DNA of 64,000 nt from Annulohypoxylon bovei var. microspora (Eukaryota; Ascomycota; Sordariomycetes; Xylariales; Hypoxylaceae): NCBI GenBank assembly GCA_022836615.1, contig MU405395.1, positions 1-64,000 on the forward strand, read 5' to 3'. The position numbers and the translations under genes are program-made. The notes under the pieces are model-generated. The model saw only the letters and a program-made list of their open reading frames with translations. It had not been told where the DNA came from and did not search any database. Below, piece after piece: positions 56,493 to 64,000 of this stretch. How positions within the stretch are numbered: position 1 is the first letter of the stretch; every line of letters begins with the position of its first letter.

Positions 56493-58348
56493 ATGGCGAT
56501 GGATGCTATACTTCAGGGGAACACCAGCAGCGACGGCTGGATTGTGCAGAAGTTTGGGGGCACAAGTATCGGGAAATTCCCAGACACGGTTTGTTTTGCA
56601 CCAACTTACCAACTCTTCATTTCTCGATCTAGTACGATCAGCTGACCTCATCTGGCTTGGATATAGATTGCGGAAGACATTATTCGGTATGAATATACCA
56701 TTGGTTTTATCTGTGACGTTGTGCTGACTCATTATGATAAGAGCGAGCTTGAGCTCGAATAAGATCGCTGTCGTCTGCTCTGCTAGAAGCTCTGGCAAGA
56801 AAGTATCAGGCACTACGAGTCGGTGAGTCACCGAGCCCCCTATATCGGTATTTTCTCCCAATTGATCTAACACGATACATTCATATAGCTTGTTAGAGGT
56901 ATACAAGCACCTGCGCGCCATATCGGCAGCCACGAGCAATGAAGTTACACAGACTGAGTTCGTCGATGCAGCCAAGCTCGTCGTCCAAGACATCTGCAAT
57001 GAGCACATCTTGGCAGTGCATACCTTTGTAAAGAACCCCGACTTACAAAGAGCTCTCGCATCAGACATCAAGGATGACTGCCAGGAGTTGATAGACTACA
57101 TCATTGCCGCCAAGCGATTCAACCTAGAGGTCAATGCTAGATCCAAGGACCGGGTAGTCAGCTTTGGCGAGAAGCTGAGCTGCAGATTCATGGCTTATCT
57201 GTTAAAAGACAGGGTTTGTTGAATTGATGGATAGCCCATTTTTGTTTTTTACCTGGCTAACGGAAATTTTAGCATATCGATGCAGAGTATGTGGACATGT
57301 CTGATGTGATGCATTATGACAGCTCAGACCGATTAACTCCGGCTTTCTACAAGGATGCGGCGGCCATCTTCCGAAAGAGAATACAAGCTTGCAATGACAG
57401 AGTGCCTGTCGTCACGGGATTCTTCGGCAATGTCCCTGGAAGCTTGATGGACGGAGATATCGGTCGGGGATATACAGACTTATGCGCGGCACTGGTTGCG
57501 GTAGGGCTCAAGGCTCAAGAGCTGCAAATATGGAAGGAGGTGGACGGTATCTTCACGGCAGATCCCACCAAGGTCCCAACGGCGAGATTATTAGCTTCCA
57601 TCACGCCATCCGAGGCAGCAGAACTCACATTTTACGGTTCTGAAGTCATCCATCACCTGACTATGGATCAGGTCATCAAGGCCGATCCACCGATACCCAT
57701 TCGCATCAAGAATGTGAATAATCCTCGGGGCAACGGGACCATCGTGGTTCCGGATCCAGTACAGTCCCCTGCGCAGCAGATCAAGAGATCCCGACCGTCT
57801 GACGCCTCTTTACGAAAACACCCCAAGAGACCTACCGCCGTCACCATCAAGAACAACATCACTATCATCAATGTTCACTCGAACAAGCGTTCCATATCTC
57901 ACGGGTTCTTCGCCAAGGTGTTCTCGATCCTCAACAGCCACAGGATATCCGTCGATCTGATCTCTACGAGCGAGGTCCACGTGTCTATGGCCATCCACTC
58001 CAGCAGCTCGTCTGTTCACCACTTCGAAAAAGCCAAGGTAGAGCTGGAAGAATGCGGTGACGTGAGCATATTGCTAGACATGGCGATCCTAAGCCTAGTG
58101 GGTGCAGAGATGAAGAATATGATCGGTATTGCCGGCCGTATGTTCTCCACGCTGGGAGAACATAACGTTAACATTGAGATGATATCCCAGGGTATGCAAT
58201 ACCACGATCTTGCACAATCGATACCCTTTGCTAACTATAGTTCCTACTAGGTGCGAGCGAGATCAATATTTCATGCGTCATCGATGCGAGAGAAGCTACC
58301 AGGGCCATGAACATATTACATACGAATCTATTCACCTTCCTCGAATAG
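56493..58348 (+). CDS. HOM3: Aspartokinase (six exons)
   Basis: Aspartokinase phosphorylates aspartate in the first step to threonine, methionine and homoserine. Exons are 56493-56588, 56667-56686 (20 nt), 56742-56822, 56889-57213, 57273-58191 and 58251-58348, closing in frame to 512 residues. Motifs: WIVQKFGGTSIGKFPDT (KFGGTS at 20-25), VCSARSSGKKVSGTT, RVVSFGEKLSCRFMAYLL, VTGFFGNVPGSLMDGDIGRG, YTDLCAALVAVGLKAQELQIW, and KEVDGIFTADPTKVPTARLL. Two C-terminal ACT domains follow (ITIINVHSNKRSISHGFFAK; IGIAGRMFSTLGEHNVNIEM), the sites of threonine feedback inhibition in the yeast enzyme. A basic stretch (KRSRPSDASLRKHPKRP) links catalytic and ACT parts. The start ATG 56493 has a second ATG two codons later. 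Confidence 0.95.
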
Positions 58349-59259
58349 TGATGTAATATGCCCGAGAAGCATCGATTACGCCTTTTGTGATGCGCCAGAG
58401 AGCTGGATGGCCATGTGACGGCATCTTGAATACCTGATTAGTGTACATTTCTCGACAAGACTTGAGGTGTTAGTGAGCCTGTGATATCACTAGGATAAGT
58501 GCTCTACTAGGGGGGTTTGAAAATAAGAGGTTCGATAGATCTCTTTACATAGAATTATGAGCTAGGATACAATGCGTGATGGGATTTGGCCTCTGCTAGG
58601 AATACGATTCCGAAGCAATGCCCTGAAACTATGGCATGATATTATTCTTTTGCGCGATTTTATGAGAATGAAAGTGATCGTAAATGCTCGTGATACATCA
58701 TAGGGGAATGGTGAGTTGTGAAGGGTAGATTAGGTTGATTGTTCAAAATGCGAGTGCTTTCAAAAGAGGTAGCTTTACGATTCGGGTTATTAGTCTTTTA
58801 TTTGGTAAATATGAGGTGAGGAAGCCATATATCAAGTTGTTCTTCACTCAGCCCTTGAGGTGTGACTACGATGATGTAGCGCACCTACCCCGAGCAATGC
58901 CGCGATAAGGTATTTGCCTACCTGGGCAGGCGTGAGGCTTGAATCTAGGTGTTGATTCGTTGACTTTCTTCAGAAGGAATCGTTCATCTTTCAGCTATTC
59001 CCAGCTGGTGGCAGCTGCTAGTATGCAGGTTGACCGCGAAGTCTTATCGATAAGAGATGTAATATCTCATCTTCTCATGTACATACCTGGATACCGCCAC
59101 ATTATTTCCATTTCCATCTTCATCATTGTCGCAAACTACCAACTTCTCGATCTTCCCTCAACTACTCACACCCGCCTCTCGTTATTCCAGGACTACCAAC
59201 TTCCCTAATTACCGACAACCCCATTATCTAAACTTGGACGCCCGAGCGACAACGCCAAG
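58349..59259. other. Spacer between aspartokinase and Kin17-like genes
   Basis: Nothing recognisable. An ATG/TTG frame at 58939-59208 ends just before the Kin17 start and lacks motifs; it is probably leader sequence. Confidence 0.55.
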
Positions 59260-60330
59260 ATGCCGAAAGCAGAAGTAGGGTCGACGAAGTACGTGAGCAA
59301 CAAGCTCAAGTCGAAGGGATTACAGCGGCTTCGTTGGTACTGCCAAATATGCGAGAAGCAATGTCGCGATGCCAATGCATTCAAGATGCACACGCAGAGC
59401 GAGTCCCATACGAGAAAGATGTTATTGGTTGGCGAGGATCCGAAGAAGTATATTGAGCAATTCAGCAACGAATTTCGCACGGAATTCCTGCAAATGTTGC
59501 GAACCTCCCACGGAGAGAAGGGCGTTCTGATTAATCACTTCTACCAGAACTATAGTGAGTAGGCTTCATAAGAAAAGAAAAACTACGTAGGGCTAGAAGT
59601 TGCTAACGGGCTGCTAGTTGGTAACAAGGAACACATCCACATGAACGCGACCAAGTGGCATTCGCTTACGGATTTCGCCAAGCATCTGGGAAGAGAAGGT
59701 ATCTGCAAGGTCGAAGAGACCGACAAGGGAATCCTAATCGCGTGGGTCGACGACTCCCCCGAAGCCTTGCGACGGAAAGAGGCGGTGCGAAGGAAGGAGA
59801 TGCAAGACAAGGGAGACGAGGAGCGCGAACAGATGATGATTAGGGAACAGATCCGTCGCGCAAAGAAGACAGCCGGCCAACCAATTGAGGACGACGATGA
59901 AAAAGTAGAAGAGGGAGGAGAGCTCAAGAGACAGGAGGGAGAAAAGATCAAGTTATCCTTCGGCGCGAAATCCGCTGCCCAAACGACGTCGGGTGCGTCA
60001 CTAGAGAAGTCGACTACGGAAGTATCAGGTTCGCCAAAAGACGAGAAGAACGAGTCAGGCTCAACAACGCAACAGTCGCAAGTGGCTATAACCGAGAAAC
60101 CGGCTACCGCGCCCATCTCGCTGAAGATGACGGCGAAACCTCAAGCTAAGAACGTCTTCGCGACCGCCAAGAAGAACGCCCTAGCGGGCCCCTCGAAGAA
60201 AGCGCCGGCCTTCGAACAGCCCAAGAAGATGAGCGAGGCCGAACGCATCATGAGGGAGGAGATTGAACGCAAGAGGGCGCGAGAGAGCTCAGGCAGAGGC
60301 GGGTTTGCGAATAAGCGTCAACGAACTTAG
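59260..60330 (+). CDS. KIN17: Kin17-like DNA/RNA-binding zinc-finger protein (two exons)
   Basis: Kin17 is a conserved nuclear protein linked to DNA replication, damage response and splicing. Exons are 59260-59554 and 59618-60330, in frame to 335 residues. The N-terminus MPKAEVGSTKYVSNKLKSKG leads into a CCHH zinc finger (Cys28, Cys31, His44, His50; YCQICEKQCRDANAFKMH). The Kin17 winged-helix domain follows: KYIEQFSNEFRTEFLQMLRT and HMNATKWHSLTDFAKHLGRE, ending GILIAWVDDSPEALRRKE. After residue about 175 the protein is Lys/Glu/Ser-rich and disordered, ending in FANKRQRT. The animal protein carries tandem SH3-like (KOW) domains at its C-terminus; these are absent here, which seems usual for fungal short forms. 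Confidence 0.92.
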
Positions 60331-61558
60331 GGTCGGACGTTACTTAGATATCCAAGTGGATAGGGTTGCTAGTTGCTAGTTACTAGTTACTGGTTAGTAG
60401 TCGCATTGAAAATGGCGTTAGGGGATACCATTGGATTGGATAGGAGTCGTAAGGTACGACGGCATTGAGCAAGGCGTTAAGGGATACAGAACATATGTGC
60501 TTAAGGAAAGAGAAGAGTAGTTGCTCGCAAATATACTAGGTGCTACCTACCTACTTTGCAGATTCAAAGAATCACGGACGAGAGTAGTCTACAACCTTCG
60601 ATCGATATCAGCATGAAATGAGTACCTAGCTTCCATACTCCGTATCTAGGTTCATCAGGCTGCAATTGTTTCTAGAAGGTAAATGTAAGCTTCTATCAAG
60701 CCTTACGTGGGCTCTAGCCGTGTGCGCCGCGTCATCAGATGCGGGTGATGCGATTGAGGCTCCATTTGAACCGCTTTCTATTGCAACGTCACATATGCAA
60801 GTCTCTTTTTTAGTATGCTGAGACTTATAGTGCGATATAGGGTGGTATAAGGCTGAACAAGCGGTCGGGTAGGGTGTTAGCGATTATCTTGGGGTAGGGA
60901 GAGATCTGCTATACCGCAAGAGTAAAGCCATCTATCATCGTCACCAATTATACGTCTAGCTACCTGGGTAGGTAAATAGGCAGTCATATTTGTGTGCATA
61001 TGCTTGGCAAGAGGAGAGGGTATAAGCCCGGGGATTAGAAATTGTTGCATGTGTTACTCGACTAGGCTGCACATATGTATATGAGATACGTGTTTCTATA
61101 CATCAGCAGTTGCTCATGAGGTATAGGACTATACTGTCGCTGACGCACGCTATACAGATCTACATCGTGGAGGTTGGCGATTGTTGTACACCTAGTCTGC
61201 ATACCGGACCGCATGCGTCGCCTTATAGGGTAGAACCGTAGTCAACCCTATAGAAGTCCTTGGAAATGAGAACATCTAGTTCAATATACGATATATGATA
61301 CACTATTCCATCACGCAACAGCTGACGACGGTGGTTGGGAATAGTTGGAAGTGACTCACTCCGATCGAATATCGAATACGGTTTCTGGGATCGGAGTATT
61401 ACCTATTTTATCGAATGATATCGTATATAAACGAGGCTCCAGGATGCAATGATAATATCAAAACAAAAACAAACAAGCAAAGCGAGCAATTGACCAAAAT
61501 TCCAGGTATATGAGACCCTAATATCAATCCTGATTAATCCTTCATACCTTCGACCAAA
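60331..61558. other. Spacer between Kin17-like and FAD oxidoreductase genes
   Basis: No gene. A TAGTTACTAGTTACTGGTTAG-like repetition is at about 60370-60397. The rest is an AT-rich promoter with ATGTATATGAGATACG near 61075. A 71-codon minus-strand frame at 61403-61618 has no motif. Confidence 0.55.
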
Positions 61559-63148
61559 ATGGCTAGACCCTACCCCGTCCCGAACGCTACGATCCCGTAC
61601 TGGCGGACGGAGCTGCACGAGCTAGACTCCCACCGCAGCACGCCGGAGCTGCCGCAGAAACAGGATATCGTTATCATCGGGGCCGGGTTTGCGGGCGTGG
61701 CTTTGGCGCGCTACTTACTTGAGGACTCCTCCCCGTCGTCCTCGGGGAGACCGAGCATCACGATCTTGGAGGCGAGGGAGGCTTGCTCGGGGGCTACAGG
61801 CAGGAATGGTGAGTCGCCATTCTAATCTACGGCCTATCGTTCTCTACGTGATATACGATACCTATACACAAACCGAGTTCTGGGGCTAACAGCCCATTTA
61901 GGCGGGCACCTCCGTCCCGACCTGTTCGTCAGCCTAGCGGCACGGATGCAAGACCGCGGCCTCGAAACCGCGAACCAGGTCGCGCTGTTCGAGGTCGCGA
62001 ACGAGAAAGCCGTGGCTTCTCTCGTCGAAGAGGAAGGCATCGCATGCGACCTGCAGTCCGTGACTACGGCGGACACGTTCGTGGACCAGGCCGAGGCTAC
62101 GAAGATCAAGAAGCTGTGGGACGTGATGGTGCGCCTGAACTGCCCTACCCTAAGAGACGTCACGTGTCACGGTCCCGGGGACGCGGAGCGGGTTACGGGC
62201 GTGAAGGACGCGAAGGTCGCGTTCACGTACCCGGCGCACACGGTGTGGCCGTACAAGATGGTCATGCATATGCTGGCCGGCGTCGTGCGGCAGGGCGCGA
62301 ATCTGCAGACGCACACCCCGGTCCACGAAGTGTCCAGCGCGGCGGACGGCGAGGGGTACTGGACGCTCTCGACGTCGAGGGGGGCCACGAAGGCGAGGCG
62401 CGTCGTCTTCGCGACGAACGCGTACACGAGCGGCCTGCTGCCCGAGTACGACGACGCGATCTACCCGGCCCGCGGCGCCGCGTGCAGGGTCGTGCCGAGG
62501 CCGCTGCCGGAAGCGAGGCTCGGCTCTTGCGCGGTCGAGGTCAAGAGCCCGGCGACGGTGGATTGCTACTACGGCGTGCGGCCCGATGGCAGCTTGATTG
62601 TTGGGGGCGCGAAGACTGCGTTCTCTGCCCGCAGGGACTTGTGGTATAGGAACTACGACGACTCGACGCAGATCGAACCCGCGGTGCCGTATTTCCCCGT
62701 CTGGCCTAGGAGGACGCTGGCCGGGTGGGAGGGGAGCACGGTGGAAGTGGATAGCGTGTGGACGGGGATTATGGGCGTGAGTTGCTTCTTCTCCTTTTTT
62801 ACACGGACATTACTTCACACCTATAATTGAAGCCCAGACTTGAACACTTGAACTAACGGCATCATGCAGTACTCAGCAGACGACGTACCGCACATCGGCC
62901 CCGTGTCCTCGAAGCCGGGGCTGTACATCTGCGCCGGGTTCAACGGGCACGGGATGCCCAACGTGCTCCTCTGCGCCAAGGGGCTGGCGAAGATGATCAG
63001 AGACGGAAGCCCCTTTTCGCAGACGGGAGTCCCGGCTTGCTACGAGACGGGCGCGGAGAGGCTCAGGAAGATATCCAGGCGTACCGCGGCTCCTGCTGTG
63101 AACCGCGCGAGAGCGGATATCTTTCTGAAGCACAGTTATGGGTCTTAG
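61559..63148 (+). CDS. FAD-dependent oxidoreductase, DAO family (three exons)
   Basis: The product belongs to the D-amino-acid-oxidase-type (DAO, glycine oxidase/sarcosine oxidase-like) flavoproteins; in fungi such single-domain proteins oxidise amines or N-methyl amino acids, but the substrate is unknown here. Exons are 61559-61808, 61902-62776 and 62870-63148, in frame to 467 residues. The dinucleotide-binding motif DIVIIGAGFAGVALARYLLE lies at about 36-55, followed by ILEAREACSGATGRNGGHLR (the second FAD element, completed across intron 1). VVFATNAYTSGLLPEY corresponds to the ATG-like motif, and GLYICAGFNGHGMPNVLLCA is the C-terminal FAD-contacting segment. The third-intron acceptor ATGCAG keeps GIMGYSADDVPHIGPV intact. 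Coding sequence is very GC-rich. Confidence 0.9.
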
Positions 63149-64000
63149 TGGGCTTAGGAGTCTGACCTGCCGCAAGGGGGTAAAGGGGCTGTGGTGGTGA
63201 GATATACATAGGCAGATAGGTAGCATACATTTATGAATTATGAGAAGTTCAATACATACATAAGAGCTTACCCACAATGGCTTCGAAACTCAACGAAGCT
63301 TTCAGGAGCATGTCTCTCATACGATGCAAAACCGAATCTGACGCTGCTCAGGCGGTTCAGGGCGCTGCGAGATTAAAGGTAACGAGGATGACAATCTTCT
63401 CAATCTGAAGGAACCGCGGGTCTGGTACATCGCCAGAACTGGCCGGAGTTCGGAGCGAACCTAAAAGGTAACCTAAAAATAATCTGGCAGGGCTTCTAGC
63501 TAGGCTTGGCGATTACCATTGGCCGCCGAAGCTCGGTGAGACCCACTGAAGATGTTATCATTTTGTCATTTGGATTGGTACACACGGGAAAGAAGAAGCA
63601 GCAAGGAGCAAGGAACCGTGCTTTTAAATACCTAGGCAGGTACCTACTGTATCCAGATACGTACGTATACATATGTATCTAATGTGTTTGATGTCATAAA
63701 AACACATAAACCGACATAATCAATATCGAATAAGCGGAAAAGACAGATATGCTCTTAGGTTAATATCAAAACATTGAATTTAATTAGGAGAATATTCGGC
63801 ATGCGATGAGTTGTCGGTTAATATGGGATCTGGAGTCCGTTAAGGGACAAGCTGTCTTCAAATGTTCTAGATATTCCATCGTGGTTATGTCATTTATTTT
63901 GTTCGGCCGCTAAACCCAGGACCTACTAGCGTGGCTGGTGCGCGATGCATGATAACATGGGTTGCATGGATTACAAGGGTTACATGGGTACAAGTTCAGT
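63149..64000. other. Right-edge spacer
   Basis: No gene is seen. Minus frames that oppose the oxidoreductase extend here but are shadows. Short TACCTAGGCAGGTACC-like microsatellite sequence is at about 63629-63646 and GGTTACATGG/GGTTGCATGG repetition at about 63958-63990. Confidence 0.55.

Noticed and set aside
1..64000. Biosynthetic gene cluster
   Set aside because: A flavin monooxygenase, a DAO-type oxidoreductase and a Zn2Cys6 gene are present but lie far apart among housekeeping genes, and no backbone synthase is seen.
1..64000. CRISPR arrays, phage or bacterial systems
   Set aside because: All tandem repeats are simple minisatellites without unique spacers, and the genes are spliced eukaryotic genes.

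Overview
The window is nuclear DNA of a filamentous ascomycete. Genes carry several short (45-130 nt) GT-AG introns with fungal CTAAC/CTAAT-type branch sites, coding exons are GC-rich while spacers are AT-rich, and the gene set (mevalonate kinase, farnesyltransferase alpha, Mtr2, Rad16/Rad7, CAF-1, Yop1, RFX, aspartokinase, Kin17) is typical of Pezizomycotina. Sordariomycetes, possibly Xylariales, is my inference. There are no bacterial operons, rRNA genes or CRISPR arrays.

Layout. 1-7 kb: ERG12-type mevalonate kinase (+), a RAM2-type prenyltransferase alpha subunit with a roughly 200-residue N-terminal extension (+), and an Mtr2-type mRNA export factor (-). 7-16 kb: a Zn2Cys6 regulator broken by a frameshift (-), a long AT-rich gene-poor stretch with a cryptic gene candidate, and a small secreted sulfotransferase-like protein (-). 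16-21 kb: L-serine/threonine dehydratase (+), a NAT9-like acetyltransferase (-), and mitochondrial Met-tRNA synthetase (-). 21-28 kb: RAD16 (-) and RAD7 (+), the two partners of one nucleotide excision repair complex, lie head to head. 28-38.5 kb: flavin monooxygenase (+), secreted class 3 lipase (-) with a 16-bp tandem repeat in front of its start, and a secreted GH3 beta-glucosidase (+) whose reading frame needs a 1-nt exon. 39-44 kb: mitochondrial bL34 (-), a 0.9-kb inverted-repeat element without genes, and the CAF-1 large subunit (+). 46-55 kb: eIF4E class II (-), Yop1/REEP (-), RFX factor (+). 56-64 kb: aspartokinase (+), Kin17-like protein (+), FAD-dependent DAO-type oxidoreductase (+).

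Most loci are independent housekeeping genes. Functional pairs are ERG12/RAM2 (making isoprenoids and attaching them to proteins), RAD16/RAD7 (global genome repair), and a loose group of secreted or catabolic enzymes (FMO, lipase, beta-glucosidase). Exon boundaries were inferred by hand from splice consensus, reading-frame closure and family motifs; every multi-exon gene called intact here closes in frame.
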